Positions 1 through 5,840 are shown, numbered from the stretch's first letter. The stretch: DNA of 6,530 nt from DASQDN01 sp035630195 (GCA_035630195.1 DASQLD010000594.1:1-6530); one strand, 5' to 3'. The notes: a model not told the origin generated them from the sequence alone. Translations and numbers: made by a program.

Positions 1-340
1 GAAGAGACTCGATACGCCCTTCGAGCGCGTCGGACAGCTTGTATCCATCAGAGTCGAATAACTTGATGCCATTGTCCTCGTAGGAATTATGCGAGGCTGA
101 GATCATCACGCCGAGGGCGCCGCCCATGTCACGGGTCGCCATTGCAACAGCCGGTGTGGGAATTGACCCCAGGAGCACCACGTCAACACCTACCGAAGTA
201 AATCCCGCAATCAGCGCACCCTCGATCATATAACTCGAAAGACGGGTGTCCTTACCGATCAGTGCGCGCTGGCGATGCTCGCCCCTTCGAAGAGCAAGGC
301 CGGTCGCCTGGCCGAGCCTTACACCCTCTTCTCCGTCAGC
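1..340 (-). pseudogene. glmM: Phosphoglucosamine mutase (GlmM) fragment, N-terminus missing, runs off the left edge
   Basis: GlmM converts glucosamine-6-phosphate to glucosamine-1-phosphate for UDP-GlcNAc and cell-wall synthesis in the cytosol. The minus frame is open for 113 codons from 340 to the window edge and reads like the GlmM N-terminal domain: VRLGQATGLALRRG, then IGKDTRLSSYMIEGALIAGF, PTPAVAMATRDMGGALGVMI, the active-site loop ISASHNSYEDNGIKLF and DGYKLSDALE. The phosphoserine codon expected in SASHN is at 92-94. The family normally begins about 20-25 residues earlier with a KYFGTDGIRG-type segment. Here similarity starts near 322, there is no in-frame start codon ahead of it, and two TGA stops (341-346) precede it. 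It is therefore probably a decayed or recombined second copy, not the essential gene. The part beyond the window could not be judged. A possible frameshift near 320-340 is not excluded. Confidence 0.75.
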
Positions 341-343
341 TCA

Positions 344-547
344 TCAAGAAAAGCTGAACCTTGTCCAGGTGCGTGCAACTGAATCAAACGTCTCCGTCGT
401 AACGAGTGCGCATTCGTCGCAGCGAAATACCCGGACCTCGGCGCCTCTAGGGGTGCGCGGGATGTTGCCGACGTGTTTCATGGGCTCCGAGCAGAGATCG
501 CATTTCTGCGTCGGCATTTCCTTTAACGGACTGATAGGCTGGGGCAT
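344..547 (-). CDS. Small zinc-ribbon-like hypothetical protein (67 aa)
   Basis: Function unknown. Four cysteines form two CxxC pairs, C16-x2-C19 (KCDLCSEPM) and C43-x2-C46 (FRCDECALV), separated by 23 residues, the layout of a structural zinc ribbon. No membrane segment or signal peptide is visible. The start at 547 has GAGGGA ahead of it at a suitable distance; a second Met at residue 11 also has AAAGGA ahead of it but almost touching the ATG, so the longer form is preferred. The gene ends in tandem TGA TGA, and the frame then continues without shift into the glmM fragment. The layout resembles many small rhizobial proteins of unknown role; a nucleic-acid or protein-binding job is only a guess. 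The plus-strand frame over the same bases has no family resemblance. Confidence 0.6.
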   Translation of the reverse strand: MPQPISPLKEMPTQKCDLCSEPMKHVGNIPRTPRGAEVRVFRCDECALVTTETFDSVARTWTRFSFS

Positions 548-1019
548 CCTTTATCCCTCGGCGAATCAAGAAGCACAGAATGCCATGAAGCGGGTTATGC
601 GCAAGGAACGTTGCGACGAGCGGGGGGACGGTTAACTCTCTAAAAGAACCTCTTGGCTCAAGGCTCGCTCGTTATCAGGTATCACCGCGTTGATTCAACG
701 GGCTACCGCAGTGCAAGAGCCGCTCATGGGGCAAAAGCAGACATCCGGCAAATCGCCGATGGCAGATAAGTGCCAATATGCGACATACCGGTATAGCCGC
801 GCTGTAGCCGTCGAATTTGATTTCGTGCCAGCGATCCCCGCGCGGCCCCCTGCCACGGGGGATTTTAGCGATGCGACCGTGCTGCGAACGTTCCGCGACG
901 TATCCCATGATTTGAGTACGTTATAGAAAATACGTTCGGCGCGGCGGCGTTGGGGCGCGCCACATTGGCTTGATCTGGCCACTTTACGGATAATCAAGAT
1001 CATTTGGTTAAAAGGACGC
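548..1019. other. Gene-poor stretch with no supportable intact gene
   Basis: Frames of 77-102 codons are open on both strands here, overlap one another, lack convincing ribosome sites and show no coherent protein family over their length. This is typical of GC-rich non-coding DNA. One short ligase-like motif is listed separately. An inverted repeat, CTTGAT at 969-974 and ATCAAG at 993-998, with GATCT/AGATC overlapping it, might be the end of a lost mobile element, but no transposase is seen. Confidence 0.5.
804..854 (-). pseudogene. Possible relic of an ATP-dependent DNA ligase (motif I region)
   Basis: On the minus strand one frame reads PRGRGPRGDRWHEIKFDGYS. This resembles the nucleotidyl-transfer motif of LigD-type ATP-dependent DNA ligases, where the lysine of a KxDGxR sequence, usually inside WxHEIKxDGYR, takes up AMP. 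Similarity stops straight after the motif: the expected Arg is Ser, and the following residues do not look like a ligase. No other ligase domain is present in the window. Either this is a tiny remnant of a lost gene or a chance match in a GC-rich frame. Confidence 0.25.
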
Positions 1020-1064
1020 CAGGGCGATGGCTGTGTAGTGGCAAACAGCCGCCGTTTCTCAATT

Positions 1065-1096
1065 AAGCCGCGTCATCTCTTGGGATGACGCGGCTT
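1065..1096. terminator. Rho-independent terminator, usable from either side
   Basis: A perfect 13-bp stem, AAGCCGCGTCATC (1065-1077) with its complement at 1084-1096, closes a 6-base loop. On the plus strand it is followed by TTCTTGTTTGG, a fair T-rich tail. On the minus strand it is followed by AATTGAG, a weaker one. It lies 40 bp past the stop of the minus-strand micro-protein genes and probably ends that transcript. A second, smaller hairpin (GGCTGT 1029-1034 with ACAGCC 1045-1050) lies just before it on the plus strand. Confidence 0.65.
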
Positions 1097-1097
1097 T

Positions 1098-1153
1098 CTT
1101 GTTTGGTTTAGAAATGAAATCCAAGCTTGTTTGGTTTAGAAATGAAATCCAAG
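1098..1153. repeat. Perfect tandem duplication, 2 x 28 bp
   Basis: The unit CTTGTTTGGTTTAGAAATGA followed by AATCCAAG occurs at 1098-1125 and again at 1126-1153 without a mismatch. The right-hand copy contains the last codons (LGFHF region) and the stop of the 45-aa minus-strand gene; the left-hand copy repeats them between that stop and the terminator. Identity of both copies suggests a recent slippage event. Confidence 0.95.
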
Positions 1154-1273
1154 CGAGGCACCAATTTGGCGAAGTATGCTAGTCGCCGTGCGGACATAGC
1201 GCCCAGCATTCAGTTCGTGGTCTGCAAGGAATAGTGCCAATAGGGTAACGACGGCGCTTCCGAACAACTTCAT
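1136..1273 (-). CDS. 45-aa membrane micro-protein (downstream paralog)
   Basis: Function unknown. It begins MKLFGSAVVTLLALFLAD, so residues 3-17 form one hydrophobic segment ending in LAD, followed by a short basic tail with GRYVR, then IGASLGFHF. It most likely sits in the inner membrane with a single span. It is related to the upstream gene at 1278-1418: aligned without gaps, 15 of 45 positions are identical, including LAD, GR, VR, and the final G-x-H. The ribosome site AGGTGA (1278-1283, read on minus) is ideal and contains the upstream gene's stop codon, which argues for translational coupling. The 28-bp duplication begins inside its last codons. Small genes of this kind are often missed in annotation. 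Confidence 0.7.
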   Translation of the reverse strand: MKLFGSAVVTLLALFLADHELNAGRYVRTATSILRQIGASLGFHF

Positions 1274-1277
1274 CTGC

Positions 1278-1418
1278 TCACCTAATATGGTAACCAAATC
1301 CTGCTGCAATGGACGCTACCAACCTGGCAGCGAGACGGACGTGACGACCGTCATAGATTGCTTGATCCGCCAAACTGAAGGCGATCCAACCAGCCGCGAA
1401 GGCGAGTAAGGCTTTCAT
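1278..1418 (-). CDS. 46-aa membrane micro-protein (upstream paralog)
   Basis: Function unknown. It starts MKALLAFAAGWIAFSLADQA: a hydrophobic segment over residues 3-17 closed by LAD, then IYDGRHVRLAARLVASIAAG and FGYHIR. The layout (single N-terminal span, short Arg-rich tail, G-x-H near the end) matches its neighbour at 1136-1273, so the pair looks like an old tandem duplication. The TGA stop lies four bases ahead of the neighbour's ATG and within its Shine-Dalgarno sequence. Its own ribosome site is poor (CTGGCTAG ahead of ATG), so it may itself depend on translation from the ORF upstream, whose stop is 19 bp away. I recall similar very short proteins from Bradyrhizobium-like genomes but know of no assigned role. 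Confidence 0.7.
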   Translation of the reverse strand: MKALLAFAAGWIAFSLADQAIYDGRHVRLAARLVASIAAGFGYHIR

Positions 1419-1437
1419 CTAGCCAGCATGAAGAATA

Positions 1438-1572
1438 TTATTTAATCGAAGCTGAATCCTTGGTCCGGTCAATCGCTTCCAGCCATCGCTTCGGCATTAC
1501 CGAGCCGTCAAGCCAGTCCTGTTCATCGGCCAGCGCTCGCCATGTAGCCTCCAAGACGCGCGTCGCGATCAT
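1438..1572 (-). CDS. Possible 44-aa hypothetical protein, first of the micro-protein cluster
   Basis: Function unknown. The frame reads MIATRVLEATWRALADEQDW, then LDGSVMPKRWLEAIDRTKDS and a short tail. It is soluble, rich in charged and Trp residues, and looks helical. Its stop is 19 bp ahead of the 46-aa gene on the same strand, which suggests a shared transcript. The ATG at 1572 is the only in-frame start between the preceding stop and this point. Its ribosome site is weak: AAAGGAA lies too far upstream. It could equally be the C-terminal remnant of a longer lost protein. Composition looks protein-like, but support is moderate at best. Confidence 0.4.
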   Translation of the reverse strand: MIATRVLEATWRALADEQDWLDGSVMPKRWLEAIDRTKDSASIK

Positions 1573-2204
1573 CCATTTCTGTGAACCGCTTGTTCCTTTG
1601 TCGGCAGTCCGACATTGAGAAATCGCCGACCATCATGCTCGCCGGCGTAACCGGTTCAAAATTCCCTCCGAATGCGTTGCAAGCACGATTGTCGCCTGTC
1701 CCTTCGGGTCTGGCAAATTTCGGCGGCCGAGCCCAGCCGGGCGAGCGCATTGGAAAGCCCACTCGTGGCCGAGCTAAAGCACTGGTAACAAGGATACTTC
1801 GACGTCAGTAACCTTGACCGGTTAGGTTAAGGCGCGGACTGCGTTGTGGTCATTCATGCGGCGCTTTATCGTTCGCTCATCGCGCAGAGTTGACCGGTTG
1901 CCCACAGTAACCGGCCATAATTTAAATCACGCGGTAGGGGTCGTCGGGTGTTTAGCAGTCGTCTTGTTCCGGTGTCGGCATTTTACAGGCTTCCCAATCC
2001 GCCGCCTTCAATGACCGCTCTTCACGGGCCGAGTGCAGGAACAACGTCCGTGCTACCGGCATCACCGTGATTTCGGTGTGAGCCGTCCGGCAAAATAGCT
2101 TCTTCCAACCCCGCCCCGAAATATGGACGTATCTTAATCTGATTCAGTCGTTGCTTACTTAATTGTCACTGGAAGGAAACCGCCGCTTAAATTATTTCCA
2201 CGCG
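1573..2204. other. Long intergenic stretch, at most gene remnants
   Basis: Frames of about 76-79 codons at 1523-1762 (minus) and 1581-1811 (plus) are mirror images in GC-rich DNA and neither has a good ribosome site. On the minus strand a frame open from about 2147 down to a TAA at 1952 ends VARTLFLHSAREERSLKAAD followed by WEACKMPTPEQDDC; from the ATG at 2062 it would be 36 aa. It could be a remnant or a small protein, but no initiation signal supports it. A TAACCT-N9-AGGTTA inverted repeat lies at 1809-1829. Nothing else is recognised. Confidence 0.4.
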
Positions 2205-2438
2205 ATGCGCTACTACTTTCACATCTTTGACGGTTCAGTATTGCATCCCGACGATGTCGGAAGCGCCCTGCCCAGTGTCGACCACGCCAAACAAATGGCC
2301 GAAGTTGTGGCCGCCGAACTGAGAACGGGCGGCGAGTTTGCCCGATCTAATCTCGTGGTCGTCGCGGATGAGAATGACGATATCGTCTTTGCGTGTGTAG
2401 CGTTGAAACCACTCGGGAGCTTCGTCGGTGATGGCTAG
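2205..2438 (+). CDS. DUF6894-type small protein (77 aa)
   Basis: Function unknown; the family is widespread in rhizobia. The signature is the start MRYYFHIFDGSVLHPDDVGS (family pattern: M-x-R-Y-F/Y-F-H-x-x-D-G, then D-x-x-G), followed by a helix with the pattern A-K-Q-M-A-E-V-V-A-A-E-L, then a strand pair LVVVADENDDIVFACVALKPL. It is probably a compact cytosolic alpha/beta protein. The frame can be extended to a TTG at 2163, but family members begin at the MRYYFHI Met, so the ATG at 2205 is chosen although its own ribosome site is weak; GGAAGGAAA at 2171-2179 is about 25 bases away. It converges on the Crp-type gene with 27 bp between their stops and no clear terminator. Confidence 0.82.
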   Translation: MRYYFHIFDGSVLHPDDVGSALPSVDHAKQMAEVVAAELRTGGEFARSNLVVVADENDDIVFACVALKPLGSFVGDG

Positions 2439-2465
2439 GCTACCTGACAGCATCTGGCAATGACG

Positions 2466-3125
2466 CTAGTCGCTTAGGACGAAGTTCAGCAAAGACGGGT
2501 GAACTACGATCTCGTTTTCGTAGTCGATGAATCCTCTCTCTCGGAAATTACTCAGGAAGAAGTCGATGCTGGATCGCGTAGTACCGACAAGTTCCGCAAG
2601 CTTTTCTTCGCTGACCGTCACTGGAACGACAGGAAGATTTCCGTCCTGCCCATAATTAGCCAATACCAAAAGCCGGCGCGCCAGACGCCTTTCGCTCGAA
2701 TTGAATAGGTGGTCGATAACACTCCTCTCGATCCGAATATTCTTGGAAAGAAGATGCCGCATGAAAAACCTGGCAAATTCCGGCTGAATTTGCAGGGTCT
2801 CGTTCATGGCTGCTTTCTCAATACAGGTTAGTCGGCAATCGGTTAAAGCAGACGTCGTGGCGATCCGACGGTCTTGATTTCCAAGGCAACTCTCCCCAAA
2901 AAATTCGCCCTCCTCCAGGATTGCGACGGTCGTTTGCTTTCCATCCCCGGAGGCAATCGTGACCCTCACTCTTCCATCTTGAATGAAGTACACAGAATCG
3001 GCAGCATCGCCGCGCGAGAAGATGGTCGTGTCTTTGAGAAAGTTCGATGTCGTCCTGCCGTAAGCGATCAACGCCAAAAACTTGTGCGGATCATTTTGCA
3101 GAGCATCAGTTGTCGGTTCTTGCAC
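2466..3125 (-). CDS. Crp/Fnr-family transcriptional regulator (219 aa)
   Basis: DNA-binding regulator with an N-terminal cyclic-nucleotide-like sensor domain (about residues 30-110: FSRGDAADSVYFIQDGRVRV, GKQTTVAILEEGEFFGESCL, RRIATTSALTDCRLTCIEKA), a dimer helix (about 113-141) leading into LFNSSERRLARRLLVL, and a winged helix-turn-helix (169-200: VSEEKLAELVGTTRSSIDFF then LSNFRERGFI). The Arg-Ser pair that grips the cAMP phosphate in E. coli CRP appears here as Arg-Ile, and there is no FNR-type cysteine cluster, so the signal is unknown. The frame is open back to an ATG at 3296, but the GTG at 3125 is chosen: it has AAGGA six bases ahead, gives the usual family length, and an EcfG-like promoter (3189-3213) lies within the longer version. 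The gene stands alone. Confidence 0.87.
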   Translation of the reverse strand: MQEPTTDALQNDPHKFLALIAYGRTTSNFLKDTTIFSRGDAADSVYFIQDGRVRVTIASGDGKQTTVAILEEGEFFGESCLGNQDRRIATTSALTDCRLTCIEKAAMNETLQIQPEFARFFMRHLLSKNIRIERSVIDHLFNSSERRLARRLLVLANYGQDGNLPVVPVTVSEEKLAELVGTTRSSIDFFLSNFRERGFIDYENEIVVHPSLLNFVLSD

Positions 3126-3188
3126 GTCAGGTCCTTGCCTCCGGCGAGCAACTTTCGCCAATGCACTTAATAGTGGAAACAAGAGCGT

Positions 3189-3213
3189 AACACCACTTCT
3201 TACGTTCTGTTCC
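3189..3213 (-). promoter_or_regulatory. EcfG-like (general stress sigma factor) promoter of the Crp-type gene
   Basis: On the minus strand GGAAC (3213-3209) and GTT (3191-3189) are separated by exactly 17 bases, matching the GGAAC-N16/17-GTT promoter known for alphaproteobacterial EcfG. Transcription would start near 3180, about 55 bases ahead of the GTG start. The -35 box sits inside a TTACGT-N10-ACGTAA inverted repeat. Confidence 0.55.
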
Positions 3214-3241
3214 TGACGTAAGACCGTTTTTGAAGACGGTC
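3200..3241. promoter_or_regulatory. Two abutting inverted repeats, candidate operator
   Basis: TTACGT at 3200-3205 pairs with ACGTAA at 3216-3221 (10-base spacer), and GACCGT at 3222-3227 pairs with ACGGTC at 3236-3241 (8-base spacer). The first spans the GGAAC element of the Crp-type gene's promoter, so a bound dimer could block or guide RNA polymerase; autoregulation is possible. Neither repeat matches the TTGAT-N4-ATCAA FNR/FixK box or the TGTGA-N6-TCACA CRP box. Confidence 0.4.
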
Positions 3242-3400
3242 CAGAGCGTCCCGAGGGGCAACAAGGGCAGTGGGCCTCAAGGGCAGCGTGCCCCAAGCCC
3301 AGTACAGCAGAGTTTCGACATTAATGGCAGTTCGGTTCCGCTCCATCCTGGCGTTTCCTGCAGGGGAAACGATCCCTCAAGCATGGGTGTTCATGAGAGC

Positions 3401-3431
3401 GAAGCTTAGGGTTCACAACCTATTAAGCTTC
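3401..3431. repeat. Stem-loop with nested palindrome
   Basis: GAAGCTTA (3401-3408) pairs perfectly with TAAGCTTC (3424-3431), and inside it GGTT (3410-3413) pairs with AACC (3417-3420) around CAC. The result is an 8+4 bp hairpin with a 1x3 internal loop. A T-rich tail is missing, so a classical terminator is unlikely. The core GGTTCACAACCT (3410-3421) recurs in the peroxidase promoter at 3939-3950. The stretch 3126-3507 otherwise holds promoters but no gene. Confidence 0.6.
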
Positions 3432-3454
3432 CTGTCCGCTAGGTTGCGATTCAG

Positions 3455-3479
3455 GAAACTTTGACCTGCTCCCCGGGTT
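3455..3479 (+). promoter_or_regulatory. Degenerate EcfG-like promoter ahead of the 78-aa protein
   Basis: GAAAC (3455-3459) and GTT (3477-3479) are 17 bases apart, one mismatch from GGAAC-N17-GTT. The GTT ends 28 bases before the ATG at 3508, a sensible distance for transcription start plus ribosome site. The single mismatch lies in a conserved -35 position, so support is modest. Confidence 0.35.
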
Positions 3480-3507
3480 ACTTGTCATCGCAAGTTGGAG
3501 AGCAGGA

Positions 3508-3744
3508 ATGACGCGGGTCGCGGTCGAGAAAGATACTCTTGAGCATTTGCTACTTCGAGAGATCAGGGGACATTCCGGGTGCGAAGACATTTCCACCATC
3601 GCAGTTGAGCGGGTCGATGATCTGCGTTTCGATGTTAACTGGAAGATTGCTCACGTCGGACGTGGTGGCCATAGAACAGAAGCAGCGAGCCGCGCAGCCC
3701 ATGCCGCTCAAGATAAGCTTCGAAGAAAATTCATATTGAGATGA
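3508..3744 (+). CDS. Conserved-type hypothetical protein (78 aa)
   Basis: Function unknown. The protein starts MTRVAVEKDTLEHLLLREIR, contains CEDISTIAVERVDDLRFDVN then WKIAHVGRGG, and ends in an Ala-rich basic helix EAASRAAHAAQDKLRRKFIL. It is soluble, without signal peptide or membrane span, and reads as a helix, a beta hairpin around the F-D-V-N-W strand, and a C-terminal amphipathic helix. I recognise the pattern as a common small protein of Bradyrhizobium-like genomes but not any activity. The ribosome site GGAGAGCAGGA directly precedes the ATG. A possible EcfG-like promoter lies just upstream, which would make it stress-induced. A 66-codon frame at 3539-3739 overlaps it and is a shadow. 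Confidence 0.7.
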   Translation: MTRVAVEKDTLEHLLLREIRGHSGCEDISTIAVERVDDLRFDVNWKIAHVGRGGHRTEAASRAAHAAQDKLRRKFILR

Positions 3745-3932
3745 TTCACGCCGCCCATGTCGATCCATCCGCCAGGCTGACCATTCGCCTCTGAGACAGA
3801 GCTCGGCTCTCAACCGTAGCTTGGCGTGCATACTGCATCGCACTCGGGGCGCCCTTTCGTTCGACCATGAATGGAGACAATCTTCCTAAGATCCCCTTGG
3901 CTACAAAACGGACAGAATGTGAGCTAGGTCAT

Positions 3933-3960
3933 TTGACAGGTTCACAACCTCTGCGACAAT
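3933..3960 (+). promoter_or_regulatory. Sigma-70-like promoter of the peroxidase gene with a palindrome in its spacer
   Basis: A perfect -35 box TTGACA (3933-3938) is followed after 16 bases by GACAAT (3955-3960), four of six matches to TATAAT. The palindrome AGGTT-CAC-AACCT (3938-3950) begins at the last base of the -35 box and fills most of the spacer, a classic place for a repressor site. A further AACCT lies at 3976-3980, near or after the expected start. The ribosome site AAAGGGA follows, seven bases ahead of the ATG at 3995. The rest of 3745-3994 shows nothing recognisable. Confidence 0.55.
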
Positions 3961-3994
3961 TCATCCCGGGGCTGTAACCTGAAAGGGATTTGCG

Positions 3995-5794
3995 ATGACG
4001 ATCCTGTTTCAATCCCACAGCGGACGAGAGAAAGAGAAAAACCGCGGTCCACAAGCAGCGCATACGGCTACAGGAGTGCAACGTGCGGGTCCACCTGCCG
4101 GGACGGACATTGCGGTCGATGAGCAAGCTGACTTCGGCTACTTTGTCCCGCCGCTGGATGCGCCAGAGAACTATCTGCCTGCATCAGCCGGAACCGTTGC
4201 CGAGCTCGATACCCTCGGCAACCTCATGATCGATGCTGCCGCCAACACTGAAGATCCTACTCCTGATTCCACGATGCCACCGGTGCTGACATACTGGGGG
4301 CAATTCCTCGATCACGAACTCACCGCCCGGACCGATCGCGAGTCTGAGATCACCAGCGTCAAAGATCCGCACCCGCCCGCGGTGTCTTCGACGGTCGAAA
4401 GCACATTCAGGAACGCGCGCTCTCCACGCTTCGATCTAGATAGCGTCTATGGCGGCTCGCCAGTCGGTCCTGGCATCACGGCGGATGTTGTCACTGTTAT
4501 ATCGGGCCTGCGTCACCCGACGCTAGTTAACAAAATGCGGGTTGGAACGGCGGTGGAACCAGGTCCGCTTCCGGATGGACTGGACCAACATCGGGACCTG
4601 CCGCGGTATGTTCAGGTCCAGGGTTCGGTTCGGAATGCGGCGCTTCGCCTTGCGCAAGCATCAATGCCCGCACCGGAGTTCGCAAACTTCTCGGCAGGGC
4701 TACCACAGCGGGCCTTGATCGGAGACACGCGCAATGATGAAAACCTCGTCATCGCACAATTTCATCTGAGCTTCCTCCGGTTCCACAACAAGGCCGTCGA
4801 TTTCCTGGCCAGTCATCCAACGGGCTGGATCGCGGATTTCACCTCGGCCCAGGCGCTCACGCGCATGCATTACCAATGGCTCATTGTCGAGGGCTACTTA
4901 AAGGGCGTTTGCGATCCAGCCGTCGTAGAGAGGGTGATTCAGGATCGTGCTTCACACTTCTTCAAATTCAGAGCGGAGTTCGATGTGCGAAGGCAGGGCT
5001 CCAGACTTGGCAATGCGCTGCCCCTTGAGTTCTCCGTTGCCGGCTACCGCTTCGGACATTCCATGGTCCGCGCGTTCTATGATTACAATAAGAACTTTGG
5101 CAGGCCCGCGGGAGGAGGCATTCTCGACAAGGCCGACCTCAACCTGTTGTTCGGGTTTACCGGCGGCGGCGGCAGGATCGACGACGACAAAAGACTTCCA
5201 AAAAACTGGGTTATGGACTGGACACGATTTGTCGGCGTGGCTCCGCACAATTCCGCGGACGGGCTGCCCGCACGCGTCGCCAGAAAAATCGATACCGCGC
5301 TGGCGCCGCAATTAGGCGACATGGTGAAGGAAGGCAACGATGAGGCCGACGCGCAATTGCAAGCGCTGTTCAAAAGCCTCGCGCGTCGCAACCTTCGCCG
5401 TGGTTACAATCTCAGGCTTCCTACCGGCCAGGCTCTCCACAAACTTCTCAAACAGAGTGGCGCGGTTCAGTCTGCGCCAATCGCGGACGTATCAGCCATG
5501 TTCAACTCGAAGCCGCAGTTGCGGGACTTCCTGAAGAACTCGCAATCCAAATTGTTCGAGCGCACGCCCCTGTGGTTCTATATTCTTGCGGAGGCGGAAG
5601 CGGCCGGCGGCAACAGGCTGGGAGAGGTCGGCAGCTTCCTCGTCGCTGCGACCTTCGTCGGCGTTTTGCTGGCGGATCCCGATTCCGCGCTCTCGCGCAG
5701 TTTCGATCCCAGCCAAAGCCCGCTGCGGATGAGCGATAACAGCCCGATCGATTCGCTTGCAAAATGGATGCGCTTTGCAAGCGTGATGGAATAG
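3995..5794 (+). CDS. Heme peroxidase, animal-peroxidase superfamily (599 aa)
   Basis: Uses hydrogen peroxide to oxidise halides or organic substrates through a heme; this is the bacterial branch of the myeloperoxidase/peroxidasin superfamily. The distal site is WGQFLDHELT with Gln103, Asp106 and distal His107. The catalytic Arg is Arg246 in GDTRNDENLVIAQFHLSFLR, with Glu249; the neighbouring position that is Met in myeloperoxidase (sulfonium link to heme) is Asn250. The proximal ligand is His355 in GYRFGHSMVRAFYDYN, and Asn466 in ARRNLRRGYNLRLPTGQ is the likely partner of that His. Asp106 and Glu249 could still form ester bonds to heme. No signal peptide, membrane span or secretion repeat is visible, so the location is unclear; the first 35 residues are polar and variable. 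Length fits a stand-alone peroxidase domain. It has its own promoter with a palindrome and appears monocistronic. Native substrate unknown. Confidence 0.93.
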   Translation: MTILFQSHSGREKEKNRGPQAAHTATGVQRAGPPAGTDIAVDEQADFGYFVPPLDAPENYLPASAGTVAELDTLGNLMIDAAANTEDPTPDSTMPPVLTYWGQFLDHELTARTDRESEITSVKDPHPPAVSSTVESTFRNARSPRFDLDSVYGGSPVGPGITADVVTVISGLRHPTLVNKMRVGTAVEPGPLPDGLDQHRDLPRYVQVQGSVRNAALRLAQASMPAPEFANFSAGLPQRALIGDTRNDENLVIAQFHLSFLRFHNKAVDFLASHPTGWIADFTSAQALTRMHYQWLIVEGYLKGVCDPAVVERVIQDRASHFFKFRAEFDVRRQGSRLGNALPLEFSVAGYRFGHSMVRAFYDYNKNFGRPAGGGILDKADLNLLFGFTGGGGRIDDDKRLPKNWVMDWTRFVGVAPHNSADGLPARVARKIDTALAPQLGDMVKEGNDEADAQLQALFKSLARRNLRRGYNLRLPTGQALHKLLKQSGAVQSAPIADVSAMFNSKPQLRDFLKNSQSKLFERTPLWFYILAEAEAAGGNRLGEVGSFLVAATFVGVLLADPDSALSRSFDPSQSPLRMSDNSPIDSLAKWMRFASVME

Positions 5795-5840
5795 TGCTGG
5801 CAGTGCGGCGCCGGTATCATGCATAAAGCTTCGTTGACGA

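Noticed and set aside
246..635. 129-codon plus-strand frame
   Set aside because: It lies antisense to the glmM fragment and the CxxC protein, both of which have recognisable protein features; its own product is low-complexity with no family pattern.
969..998. CTTGAT...ATCAAG as a possible FNR/FixK box
   Set aside because: The half-sites are 18 bases apart; the known box has a 4-base spacer.
675..1003. Overlapping 77-102 codon frames on both strands
   Set aside because: Mutually overlapping, no ribosome sites, no coherent family; only the short ligase-like motif is worth recording.
1523..1811. 79-codon minus and 76-codon plus frames
   Set aside because: Mirror frames in GC-rich DNA; the minus one overlaps the better-supported micro-protein ORF, and neither has a start signal.
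2499..3170. Plus-strand frames of 69 and 98 codons
   Set aside because: Antisense to the clear Crp/Fnr-type gene.
3126..3296. N-terminal extension of the Crp-type protein to the ATG at 3296
   Set aside because: The extension is not typical of the family and contains the promoter-like element 3189-3213; the GTG at 3125 has a good ribosome site and gives normal length.
3270..3464. 64-codon plus-strand frame
   Set aside because: No ribosome site or family pattern; it runs through the stem-loop at 3401-3431.
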